64,000 nucleotides of DNA from Saccharum officinarum (lineage: Eukaryota; Streptophyta; Magnoliopsida; Poales; Poaceae), in assembly GCA_020631735.1 (NCBI GenBank), contig CM036201.1:75654353-75718352 (forward strand), given 5' to 3'. Shown here one piece after another: positions 22,403-33,213 of this stretch. How positions within the stretch are numbered: the first letter of the stretch is position 1; every line of letters begins with the position of its first letter. The notes beneath the pieces were generated by a model. It was given only the letters and a program-made list of their open reading frames with translations, was not told where the DNA came from and searched no databases. A program made the translations under genes and the position numbers.

Positions 22403-23674
22403 CCATCTTTTTTGTTTTAGCCCTTTTTCGAAAGATTCTCACAAATACGCCCCTGGCAGTAAAATTTCAAAAAATAGACCCTCCTCTTGGCGCCGTTGTT
22501 ATTGGCGCCAAGATTAAACGTCTCAGCGCCAGCCTAATTGGCGCCAAGCTCCTTGCCCACGACGGCGTCGACACAGAGCTGACGGTGACGTGGTAGCCAG
22601 TTTGGCGCCATGATCATTGGCGCTATGCTTGGCACCGAGCTCTGATGTATGTCCATCTCATAGTAAAATTAGGGTTCAAATCATGTTAATTTAGAGCTTT
22701 GTATGTCCATCTCATGGTAAAATTAGGTAGTCTGGATTTTTGCTGCGACTTGGCCCGGTTTAGATGCAATTTTTTTTTGCAAAATGGGCAATGTAGCGTT
22801 TTCGTTGTTATTTGGTAAATATTGTCCAATCATGGTCTAATTAGGCTTAAAAGATTCGTCTCGTCCATTTCGTCTAAACTGTGTAATTAGTTTTATTTTT
22901 ATCTATATTTAATGCTTAATGCATGTGTCCAAAGATTCGATGTGACGGGGAATCTGAAAATTTTGCAAAATTTTTTGGAACTAAACAGGGCCTTGGATAT
23001 TTTAGAATACCAACTACCATGGAATAGACATATGGGAAAATGACTTTTTTACCATGACTTAGACATTTACAAATTTGAATTTTTACGTGACTTGGATATT
23101 GAGAAATGTGGCTAACCCTAGAGTTTTTACGGTGACTTTCTGTTTGATTACTTAAAATAACCTAAAAATAAAAAACAATCTAGGGCTTATGTTCATGAAC
23201 TAGCGTAAAATGCTTCTAAGTGTTAGATCAATAATTAACTCTTTTTTCATGATGCTATTTTGATCAGGGTAAAACTATAATTTCTTTTCTAGATATGAAG
23301 TTTGACCTTTAATAGAACTTGTAGCTTGAGTTGAGTACAACAAACTTTGCTTTTGGATTTAAACCTAAATCAGTCTTTAACATGGCCAATAGTGACCACA
23401 AGTTTGAAACACAAGAGCTCGGCGCCATCGATCTTGGCGCCAAGCATGACGCCAATGATCATGGCGCCATGCTTGGCGCTAATACAATTGGCGCCGAGCT
23501 GGCTGCCACGTCACCTTCAGACGCCGATGTGGGCAAGGAGCTTGGTGCCAAGACGTTTGATCTTGGCGCCAATAATAACGACGCCAAGAGGAAGATCCAT
23601 TTTTTAAAAATCTTACTAACAGGGGCGTATTTGTGAGAATCTTTTGAAAAAAAAGAGCTAAAAACAAAAAAGGC
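22403..23674. mobile_element. Long-TIR Mutator-like/fold-back element with TGGCGCCA repeats
   Basis: The two ends are inverted copies over about 230-270 bp: CTCACAAATACGCCCCTG at 22438 mirrors CAGGGGCGTATTTGTGAG at about 23620, and GGCGCCAAG motifs recur in both arms. The 10-base GACAAGACAC occurs on each side (22393-22402 and 23675-23684), fitting a 9-10-bp Mutator target duplication. The centre has no transposase and hosts a nested Tourist MITE. Confidence 0.8.
22752..22992. mobile_element. Tourist-type MITE nested in the long-TIR element
   Basis: Starts GGCCCGGTTTAGATGC and ends GGAACTAAACAGGGCC, with core AGATTCGTCTCGTCCATTTC. It lies between the two arms of the element at 22403-23674. 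Confidence 0.78.
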
Positions 23675-24605
23675 GGACAAGACACATGTATGACTCCACC
23701 CACTACGGGATGGGATCTACGACGGTGGCCTTGACTTAGAGGCCATCCAAGCTAGCAGGAGCCACGACCCCGGAGCCTAGGATCATGGACACCAGCACCA
23801 TAGGTAGCAAGACAATCAGCGACCTGGGGGCGGCTATCAACTCCTGTACGACGCCCCGGGAGATCAGGAAGCAATGACGAAGGCCACGACGAAGACCATA
23901 TCGCACAGGACGGTTGGCAAAACACCAACGTGCCCACAATGCCACCACGGATGGTACTGTAGCACCACATCACACTATGCCACGATGTGGACACAGGACC
24001 ATGATGACAACCACGTCCAGACGTGCACCACAAGATGACGTTGCTTGCAAGCCAAGTTAGCTAGGTTCCCTCCCTCGGGCTCATGACCCCTCGGTCGAGA
24101 GAACCTCCTTTATACGTGACCTGGCCCCAGACTCTATATAAGGGCAGCAGGGCACCCCATCTTCATCTTCATCTTCTCTGGACTCTCGAAGCTCTTATTC
24201 GGGCAGTTCATCTTCTAGCTCTAGCTCTCCTACCTCTTCCACCATTCTTGCACCCCCACTGTAAGAACTTAGAGCATTCAACCGAGGAACACACACTGGA
24301 TCATCTCTTAGATTGGACGTAGGGCTCCGGCCTGAACCAATATAAATTATCGTGTCTTTTGGATGCTACCATCGTCTTCCTAGAGCAACGTGACAATCAT
24401 ATAATTTTACTAGCCCGGTTTATAAAACATCGACAGTGCTCCTCGATAAGTCTTCCCTCGATAAGTTTTCTCAGGAGGTGTTCGAAAGTCTACCAGGCGA
24501 AGAACAGGCTTCAAATCAGCCTAACCGGCTTGTCGGTTGATTTTGCCGATTCGCTGTGTTCTAACTATGATCAAGGTCGTGTGCGACCTTGGGCGTGCTA
24601 GCCCT

Positions 24606-27079
24606 AGCTGGTGCATGACCCAATTCAGCATCAACAATAGTGTGATTATAAAGTCATGCAATGATAAAGTTTCTGAGGAAAATAAGGTGATGCAAAAGGT
24701 AGATTATCTCTCTAAGAACTTGATCACATTGAAAGCCTAGAAGAAGCAAGTCCAAACTCAACAAATTCATTGACTTCAAAGTTCAGTATCCCTCTTATCT
24801 GAGCAAAATAGTCACAACAAAAAATAAATATCTATTTATTCATTCATATATCATCTATGACTCTATTCTCTTTATTGTCCACTAGCCATCAGAACAACTT
24901 AGGGCTATGCAATGCAAAAAGTTTTCATTCTTCAGAAAATGTGTCTCCTCGAACGCCCAAGTGAGTGAGTTCACCATCTACAATGAAGTCATGAATCCTA
25001 TGCATTGGTGGTTAAACAAAAACCTAAGATTTTTGCATTGGTTGTCTCTTTTGATGTTACTAGATTGTTGCCTACGCCTCAGCAAAAACAATCGAAACCT
25101 AAGAATGTCTGATTACTAATATTTTAATTAGCTTGTTACCAACAACTTGTTATCGTTCTTTTATACATAAGATTACTAACATTTTAATTAGGCTGTTACC
25201 AATGTTTTCAATTGATAATAATATGAATATCGACTTTCTAAAAGATAACTCAACTATTTATTCACTATGATCATGGTTTAACAAGAGATTCACACTTACT
25301 ATTGATGCTACCTTAGCAGGGTGACACTAAGACCCACTTACTATTATTGCCACCTTAGCATGGTGACACTAAGAACCTAATGCATGTCATGGCAACCTTG
25401 TCGTGCTACTCGCTTGTGGATATGCCAAGATATGACAAAGGAGAGGGGTGCATGATGAGGACATGGCACCTTCGGATACGAACAATGATGTGCACCCCTA
25501 TTTATAGAACCCCATAGCTCCTGTGTTGTTTCAATTTATTCTATACTCTTCTTTATCCTTGTATTATGTTGTTGTACTATTTAAATATATGGACAAGATA
25601 TTTCATAACTTTACCATGATATATGAAAACTTTAGTCCCCATCCAGCTCCAAAAATATTCTAGAAGATTGTCAGGATTGAATGATCCCATTCACATGGAG
25701 CATCCCTATTCTAGAAGATTATCAAGAATGAATCAATGTTCCCCGATTACCCTAGCCCCGCTCCTGTTTCTGGTTCAAATACAGAAACAAAAATGGTTAA
25801 GAGGGTTTCCCATCCATTTTCATTCCTAGTGTGGATGAACAGTAACAAGGTGGAGTGTCGAGTATGGAAGGCATGATATTCAGAGTTGGGAATTTCTAGC
25901 ACAAGCACAACATGAAATTAGTTTATTGAATGCTAAGGTGAATAGTTTCAATTGGTACACTATTTGTGTCCACATATATCAGCAACTAGTGACTCTTTGT
26001 GCTTGGCTCTCTGGTGCCTCCAATTCATTTTAGTACTCAAGTTTGCACTGTGAAGATCAGTAGCGTTGTTCAGATTGGCAGAAGCCTCAGGATTGCCTTG
26101 TAGACACTAGGTGCGGTGTCATGGCCATCGTCTGACTCTCTCAGATCAGTGAACTCATCTTTAAACGCCTTTCTCATCTAACATGTAATTCAACATATTA
26201 ACATACACTACAAAATAAATTGAGGTACCGAGTATAGTAGAGCTTTGCTATGGTACTCTAAAGTAACTACGGACTAGCGATTTGGTTGGGAATTATCGTG
26301 TATTATCTCTTAGGAGGTACTAGGATGAATTTATATTTCTTTATTTTTCATTTTTATAAAATAGTCAAAATATCTCATAGTTACATCTAACAACCAAAAT
26401 ATCTTGCAAATTAGATTAGTTAGCCAAAACATCTTCTAAATGTTTTCACTTGTTAACATGTTGCATGTTTGTAGAGGTGACATCTTAACATGATCCCACA
26501 CATGGATGTGTTTTGGATAATATAGAGGTGTATCATACATACATGATTAAGAGACTCTTTCTTAATCCCAACATCATGATTATTTGTTGTAACTTTTTTT
26601 GCATAACATGTAGACATGTGTATAGTAAGTTAGTAACTATCATGCATATATAATTAAGGTCACAAATGTGACTCTTCCTTATAACGCTTTTTTAGAACAT
26701 GACATTTGTAAGATGTGTATGCTAACATCACTTATTGTGTAACTCGTTGAGAACAAAGGCAAACATGTAACTAACATGCACATCGAACATCACATATGCA
26801 ATATTTTTTAATGAATTATAATTTGTTTTTTATAGTAATTGCATTATATGTAACATATATTGATGAAACATGTTCATTAATATTTATTTGTTCCAACAAA
26901 AAATTGTAAACAAATGTACCACACCATCATCCTATGTCCTGTGCCTAAAGTGATCATGGTGTACATCATCGTGTGAAAAGAAAAGGAGGTGGTAATGGGT
27001 TTTTTTCTATTTCTTTATTATTTTTTTGTTTCCTAGTTATTTGAATTATAAGGATATATTTTAATATTTGTGATTTGTT
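24606..27079. other. AT-rich intergenic DNA, no gene recognised
   Basis: Short open frames occur but none has a domain, splice structure or codon bias like the real genes here. A few phrases repeat locally (ATTACTAACATTTTAATTAG at 25115 and 25170; GGTGACACTAAGA at 25320 and 25360), suggesting decayed transposon DNA. Confidence 0.35.
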
Positions 27080-28175
27080 CAAGCTCTTACCTTCTAATGG
27101 GTAACTAGAGTACTGTAGCATAGCCTTACACGCCTTGTGGTGAGTCTTTCTTCCAAAATCCATTTTCACGAGCATTCACTTGTTTTGAGATGAGCGAACA
27201 ATGCGACAAGTCGTCCAAGCCCCATTTCATGCGCCCACTAACGTCAGGATTGACGTAGTTTTGAAAAAAGTAAAATATGTATTTTAAATTGCTATAACTT
27301 TTAAACAGTGTATCTATTTTCAATTCCATCTGCACTGTTGTGTTCTACGAGACGGGACAAACAAAACTAGACCATACTTACATATATTTCAAAGAATTTT
27401 ATTCTAGTAGCAAATTATGTGTATTAAATATAACATATAGTTTATAACATATAACTTATAATTTATGCCAAAACTTGGAAACACGAAAGTTGTAAAACAC
27501 ATTTTTTTTGGTTTTTTTTTCCTTTTTTCACTTTTTATTTTGTATAGTATTCTATCAATTTTCTTTTTATTCATGATACAAACATATATGCTAATATGTT
27601 ACGATATTAATTTGTACAACTAAGTTGTATAGAATAACTTATGTACATAAGTTATACAGTACACATGTTGTGTTTGATAGTTGTTTTTAGATAAGTGGTG
27701 TTTCATAACTTTTTGTGTTTCTAAGTTTTAGTATAAGTATAAGTTAATTCATCCGTTTGTGTTTAATAATTTTTGTGTTTCTAAGATTTGGCATAAGTTT
27801 TAAGTTAATTTATTCCTTTTTGTTTAATAACTTGTGTACATGAATTGTACTTCATAACTTTTGTGTTTCCAAATTTTGGCATAAGTTAAACGTTATAAGT
27901 TATATGTTACAAGTTAATATAGATAATTTGCTATTAGAATAAAATTCATCGAAACATATGCAAGTGGGGTCTAGTTTTGTTCTTCTCATCTCGTAGAACA
28001 CACGGTGCAGACAAAATCGAAAATGGATACACGGTTCATAAGTCATACCAATTTAAAGTGAATGTTTTGTTTTTTTAGACTACGTCAACACTGACGTCAC
28101 AACCATGGAGAGCGCGCATACATGGGGTGCCGCGCTGCTGAGTAGTGAGTACTACCAAATAGGGTAAGAGGGAGA
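27080..28175. repeat. Large inverted repeat (fold-back element)
   Basis: The best-matched arms are about 27241-27490 and 27860-28090: GACGTAG, CTATTTTCAATTCCATCTGC, GTTCTACGAGACG, AACAAAACTAGACC and AATTTTATTCTA appear in reverse complement in the right arm. Weaker matching continues outward to about 27085 and 28172. The 370-base loop has its own repeats (AAGTTTTAAGTTAATTTATTC). A transcript would form a long hairpin. No coding capacity and no clear target duplication. Confidence 0.72.
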
Positions 28176-28341
28176 TTTTTTCCCAGAAAAGGAAATTATA
28201 GATGTCAGAAAATTATTCGCTCTTTTTGCATCTGAGTTAGTGTTCACTCATTAGCAGGCGTGAAAACTTTATTTTCTTAATCAATGTGTGCTTTTGATGG
28301 GTTCAACAAATTTGCTCATCTCTTGATAAAAGAAACATCAT

Positions 28342-28587
28342 GGGGCTGTTTAGTTGGCAAAATTTTTGGCGAAACGCTACTGTAACAGTTTCGTTGTTAT
28401 TTGGTAAATATTGTCCAATCATGGTCTAATTAGGCTTAAAAGATTTGTCTCATCCATTTCGTCTAAACTGTGTAATTAGTTTTATTTTTTTTTATCTATA
28501 TTTAATGCTTCATGCATGTGTTCAAAGATTCGATGTGACGGGGAATCTGAAAATTTTGGCAAAATTTTTGGCATCTAAACGGTGCCC
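28342..28587. mobile_element. Tourist-type MITE
   Basis: Starts GGGGCTGTTTAGTTGGC and ends GGCATCTAAACGGTGCCC. The interior has TAATTAGGCTTAAAAG and AATGCTTCATGCATG. Confidence 0.72.
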
Positions 28588-29046
28588 ATGTCTTTGTATC
28601 GTGTACTTCCATGACCTATCCTCAGTGAGCCTTAATAAAAAAATATAATTGCACCAAAATTGTATTTCATTTTATGGTCACAAATTGATTTGTAGAATCA
28701 TTAACTGGAGATGTAAATCTACAAACACTTTATTTTCATTAAACAAAAAAAATCACATCTCTCTCACTCTCTCCCCTATCCATACATGGATACATATAGA
28801 TCTAGATCTAGAAATATCTCCATTGTGGTCAACCTTGTATAATCCTATAAGAAGAAAGAATCTTGGAAAAATAATTAGAGATTCATGTGAGCCGAATCCA
28901 TAGTAAATTGAGAAAAAAAATCAGTCGCAAACTAATAAAAAATTGAAAATTAACAGCAAAGCTCTCTCTAGATGCATGGAAACCATAATTAAGCAAAGAA
29001 ATGTACGAGTAAACATTTAAAAGACATTAGGGAGGGTGTCATCTTA
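28588..29046. other. AT-rich spacer
   Basis: No gene or repeat structure was recognised. A palindromic AGATCTAGATCT lies at about 28799. Confidence 0.3.
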
Positions 29047-29417
29047 GAGCCTCTCCAAGAGTTTCCAAAATCCACTCGCAATTTAGATTTTTTTTTGGCA
29101 AGTGAAAAAACCCTCTCCAACAACTCCCCATCTCAACTTGAGAAAACTCGACCTAATCTCGAGGATATATACACGTGCGTAGATTAAAGAGTAGCACATG
29201 GTTTCTAATGCAAATATACAAGAGAGAAAGAAAATATAAAAATAGTTAGGATGATTTAGTAATAGTCTGATTCATGATTTAAAATTTTCTTCTATATTTT
29301 AGGACCGAGATTTTAGAAACTATTGGAGGAATCCAACAAATATGATTTCAACTTTTTTAGCCACTTGAAAAACTCACTGATTTACCAATTATTTTTTTGG
29401 AATCACTGGAGACGCTC
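29047..29417. mobile_element. MITE of the GAGCATCTCCAACAG family
   Basis: Ends GAGCCTCTCCAAGAGTTTCC and GGAATCACTGGAGACGCTC, flanked by TTA on both sides (29044-29046, 29418-29420). 371 bp, noncoding. Confidence 0.78.
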
Positions 29418-29708
29418 TTACCTCTTAAAGCCCCTCCTTCTATTTTTGTAACTTTTTCACCTCCCAATGACCTCAAGAATGGAGTTATCCACGAGGAAGA
29501 AAAAGACTTTATGAGGAGTATTTTTCACAGGAGGTTCGCTACAAAAACCCGTTTATGGAATTTATTATTCAAGAATGGTTCTCTTAATACAATCACCTTT
29601 CAATGCCACAACCTCGTAAAAATCACATAATTTTAGGGGCGATCGTCTTAATAGAACCATTCTTAATAATATGACTTTTAGAGATGGTTATAGGAGGACC
29701 GCCCCTTA

Positions 29709-29823
29709 GGACATGTTTGGAACACAAGACCTCTTCCTGTTCCTCATTTTTCATGTGAAATTGAACTCATTTCAGTAAAATTTCGGTTCAAATCCTGTGA
29801 AATTCTTGCGTTCTAAACAAGCC
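29709..29823. mobile_element. 115-bp MITE
   Basis: Inverted ends GGACATGTTTGGAACACAAG and CTTGCGTTCTAAACAAGCC, flanked by TTA (29706-29708, 29824-29826). A short palindromic body. Confidence 0.72.
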
Positions 29824-30910
29824 TTAAAATAGATGTATCTCCATCATCGAGTTTTTAATGGAAATTCCTCAAAAAATGAATTCTCAAAGATAATTCCTTA
29901 TTAGCTACACTACTCTTTGTCTGTGCTAACGCTACTGTCTCATCTAGAAACACAAATCAACCAACAAAAAGATAATCCACCCGCGCGGGCCGTCGACCAG
30001 GCCGCCTGCGCCACCCACACTAGGTCCCCATGCCGGGCGAGCCTGCGCCACCGCCCAGGGCAGCCATGCTGGCCGCCACTGCCTAGGGCACCTACATCAC
30101 ACCCGTGAAGGCGGCCCGCGTCGCTTGTCAGACCCCAACCGCGCCACCTGTGCCATCGCGCCATGCTCCCACACTATCGCTTGCCGGCTAGGCTACCTGC
30201 TCCACCACGACACATCGAGCAAGGTGGCCCGCGCCACCGGTCAGGGTCTGGCCACACCGTCACGGCGTGGCCCCTACGCCGGTCCATCGAAGCTGCCCCA
30301 GCATTGGCCCCATCGGTGCCGCTTGTCGTAGGCAGGACCTCTGAGCGAGCCACCGCCGCCGCCTCAGTTGCTCGCAGGGATGACATAAATGGCTGCGACG
30401 ATGTAGTCCGGTGGCACATTACGGAGGAACTGCTAGAGGAAGTGCTAGGGTTTTGCGAGTGCAGTCTCCTGAGCTGCAGGGAGGAGAGGGGATCCTTTTC
30501 CTCACGTGCGACAGCATAGTCCGACGTCAGCCAGAGGAAGACAAAGGGATTCGTGAGCCGGTCCGTGGGAGGTGGCCCGGTACCACGTGAGAGGGCGTAG
30601 GGCGTTACGAGGTCGAACTGGCTAAGGAATTTTTTCCATTTTTCGGTGGAAATAGGCCGGTTGGCATTCGATCTCTGAGTGCGCGGCGGTGGGGTAGGGT
30701 AGAAGCAATGTTGAAGTCAGGTTGAGGGATGATACAGAGAACCACGGCCCTTGGATTGAGTTAAAGACTCCGAAGGAGGATTATAAGCCTTTGATTTTAA
30801 TGTTATTGTATATTGAGGCGATTTTCTAAGAGAACCGTCCCTAAAAAAACTTAGTGGTGCCTGTAAAAACCATTTGCTTACTGGTGGCCTGGTGCAATGC
30901 AAACGGCACC
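29824..30910. other. GC-rich then mixed intergenic DNA, no gene recognised
   Basis: 29980-30350 is GC-rich with repeated CCGCGCCACC-type phrases and open frames on both strands, none with a recognisable domain. 30800-30850 contains GATTTTCTAAGAGAACCGTC, similar to 29640-29670 (GATCGTCTTAATAGAACCATTC), perhaps ends of one transposon spanning this stretch. Confidence 0.35.
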
Positions 30911-31085
30911 GCAGTGTCCGGGTCGGTGTGCCGCCAGACGACGAGGCGGCTACGTGGTTCTGGACTCCTCACGCACGGTCAACGACGGCGCGATCCTGGC
31001 CTGAATGAAGCGCCACCATCGTCGCCTCGTCGCCATCACACGAGATGTGTTTGATCGGCCGGGGGCCGCGGCGTGGACGCCATGA
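30911..31085 (+). repeat. Diverged copy of 21308-21482
   Basis: About 175 bp in the same orientation as the copy at 21308-21482. Shared blocks include GACGACGAGACGGCT-like sequence, TGGTCCTGGAGTCCTCA-like sequence, GGCGCCATCATGG/CCGCCTCGTCGCCATCA and GGGCCGCGGCGTGGACGCCATGA with scattered changes. It could be a captured gene piece carried by a transposon. No function can be assigned. Confidence 0.65.
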
Positions 31086-32369
31086 GGGCAGTCCCTACGG
31101 TAGACACCTTACGCGAAGTCCAAAACAGCCACGTCAGCGAAACTCTGGACATAGAAACCATCCCACCCAACAAGTGTTTCTTCATGTAATAAATACGAGA
31201 CTTATTTTATTCTCTCTCCGGTACTCTCTCTCTTCCTTATCCCTTCCTCCTCTCTTCCCGTGGGCGAGCGCGCGGCCGGCGTGGCGAGCAGGTCCAGTGC
31301 GGGCGAGCATGGTGGCCGCGGCCGGCGTGCGCGCGGCCAGGGCCGCGCGGTGGCGGCGGACGCCAGCAGGCGCGGCGCGAGCGGGGCGGCCGAGGCGGCG
31401 TGGCGCGAGCAGGCGCGACGCGCGCGACGGGTTCGGGTGCGGCCGGCGAGCGCGAGTAGGCACGACAGCCTTGCTATCCGAGATGCAGAGGCGAGGCGGG
31501 AGCGCGTGGCGGTGGGCGACGCGAGCAAGAGCGGCAGCCGGCGAGGCGAGCCGCATGGCGGTCGGCGAGGATGCGTGCCATTGAAGGTCGCGTGCTCGTG
31601 TTCGTCGTCGTCGTGGATCTCGGCCGGCGAGCGGGGCCGGCGTGGGCGGGTGAGGCGGCGCGACCGGCGAGGCCGCTCGCACGCGGGGCGGCGGCGGGCG
31701 AGCGTCGAGCCTCGGGCGGGCGCGTGTGGCCGCGGCGGGCGAGCGCGGAGGCACGGGCGGGCGGGCGTGCGGGGCAAGCCTGGCTGGCGAGCACGGCGGC
31801 GCGGCGGCGGCAGGCTCGCGACCGGCTCGCGAGGGCAGAGTCGCTGACGAGCGCCGCGGTGGCGGCGGGCGAGCAGGGCGGCCGCGTGCGCGAGGAGGGC
31901 GGGCGCGGGGCGGCCGACAACCGAGCTTATGGCCGGCTCGCGAGGGCGGAGTTGCGGACGAGCACCGCGGCGGCGGCGGGCGAACCTAGCTGGCGAGCGC
32001 ACGAGGGCATGGCGAGCCACCGCGCGCGGCAGATGTGCGAGCACGACGGGTGCGTCGCGACGGGGGAGCAGGGTGGGGGTGGTCGCGGTGGCACGGTGGG
32101 TGCGTCGGCGGCGCCATCAATGCTATGGAAACGACTTGTGTCTTCCCATCGGCGTTTTCGTGGTTTCTTGCTGCATCGTTGCGAGCGTCGACTTCGTTTC
32201 GTGCAGTTTTTCACTCTCTCTTCGTTAATTCGGTTGCCACGTCATCATTTTTGCCCTTATTTAATGGCCATAGAAACCACCATCAATGCCGTTGGGACTG
32301 CCCTGATCAGCTCCGGCGACGGATTCTCTGCCCAGTCGAGAGATCCAGACCGCTGCAGCATTCAATCCA
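31086..32369. other. GC-rich block with long spurious frames
   Basis: 31260-32110 is extremely GC-rich and built from variants of GGCGAGCGCGGGCGG. Open frames exist on both strands at once (for example 31202-32044 on minus and 31571-32413 on plus), as expected from composition alone. No domain, start context or splice signals support a gene. It may be a transposon-borne CpG-rich segment. Confidence 0.4.
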
Positions 32370-32603
32370 GGCACCGTTTGGATGCCGAAATTTTTGGCAA
32401 AACGCTACTGTAACGTTTTCGTTGTTATTTGAGTCCAATCATGGTCTAATTAGGCTTAGAAGATTCGTCTCGTCTATTTCGTCTAAACTGTGTAATTACG
32501 TTTGTTTTTTATCTATATTTAATGCTTCATGCATGCGTCCAAAGATTCGATGTGACGGAGAATCTTGAAAAATTTGGCATTTTGGGTGCAACCGAACAGG
32601 GCC
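32370..32603. mobile_element. Tourist-type MITE
   Basis: Starts GGCACCGTTTGGATGCCG and ends GTGCAACCGAACAGGGCC, with the core AGATTCGTCTCGTCTATTTC. Confidence 0.7.
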
Positions 32604-32840
32604 CCCAGTTTGGTGCGGGCAGATCGTGCCATCATTTGCCCAGGCCCCTCTTCATCACTCCTCACATCCTCAGCGAGCAGAGAGAAAGCCACTGCGTTGA
32701 GCTGCCAGCACAGTGACAAGGCGCCTCGCCGCCGGTGGCGGTAGTTGCACTGCCATGCACGTGCCCCGCAGACACCCTTGGCCCCCACCACTCTACTCTA
32801 ACGGTAACGAACGCGCTTATAGGAGGGCAAAACCGTCAAT

Positions 32841-33084
32841 GGGTGTGTTCAGTTCCGCGAAAAGGTGAAAAAAAATACTATAACACGTTTTAGTTTTATT
32901 TGGTAAATAGTGTCCAATCGTTGATTAATTAGGTTCAAAACGTTCGTCTCGCAAAGTACAACCAAGCTGTACAATTAGTTTTTGATTTCATCTACATTTA
33001 GTACTTCATGCATGTATCGCAAGTTTGATGTGACGAGAAATCTTTTGTTTGCACAGTGATTTTTTTGAGCAACTGAACACAGCC
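32841..33084. mobile_element. Tourist-type MITE in the DRT100-like promoter
   Basis: Starts GGGTGTGTTCAGTTCCGC and ends GCAACTGAACACAGCC. It ends about 130 bp before the start codon of the downstream LRR gene, so it is probably part of that promoter or 5'UTR. Confidence 0.75.
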
Positions 33085-33213
33085 AATGCATGCCAGATAC
33101 CACGCTCTGCCAGCGCCAACCTCTACTAGTACTAACATCTTTCAGAAGCTCGTCACTAAGCACTGTCGTCCACTGCCGCCAAAGGCCCAAAGCAAAGCAA
33201 AGCAAAGCACGCG

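Larger units (their letters stand above)
21989..24605 (+). mobile_element. Second LTR-like segment, interrupted by a long-TIR element
   Basis: Starts TGTCAGGGTTATGATACCC, resembling grass gypsy LTR starts, and contains a strong TATA box (CTCTATATAAGGG at about 24131) followed by TCTTCATCTTCATCTTC and a leader typical of R-U5. A separate DNA element (22403-23674) is inserted in it. The right end is not certain and no gag or pol is attached. Confidence 0.42.

Noticed and set aside
22403..23674. CRISPR-like array from recurring GGCGCC units
   Set aside because: Spacing is irregular, the units are palindromic and arranged as inverted arms, and the genome is a plant nuclear genome.
24083..24322. 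79-codon plus-strand frame near a TATA box
   Set aside because: It lies in an LTR-like promoter/leader region and matches no gag or other family.
31202..32413. Several overlapping frames of 180-280 codons on both strands
   Set aside because: Simultaneous open frames on both strands in CG-repeat sequence are compositional. No domain or splice signal.
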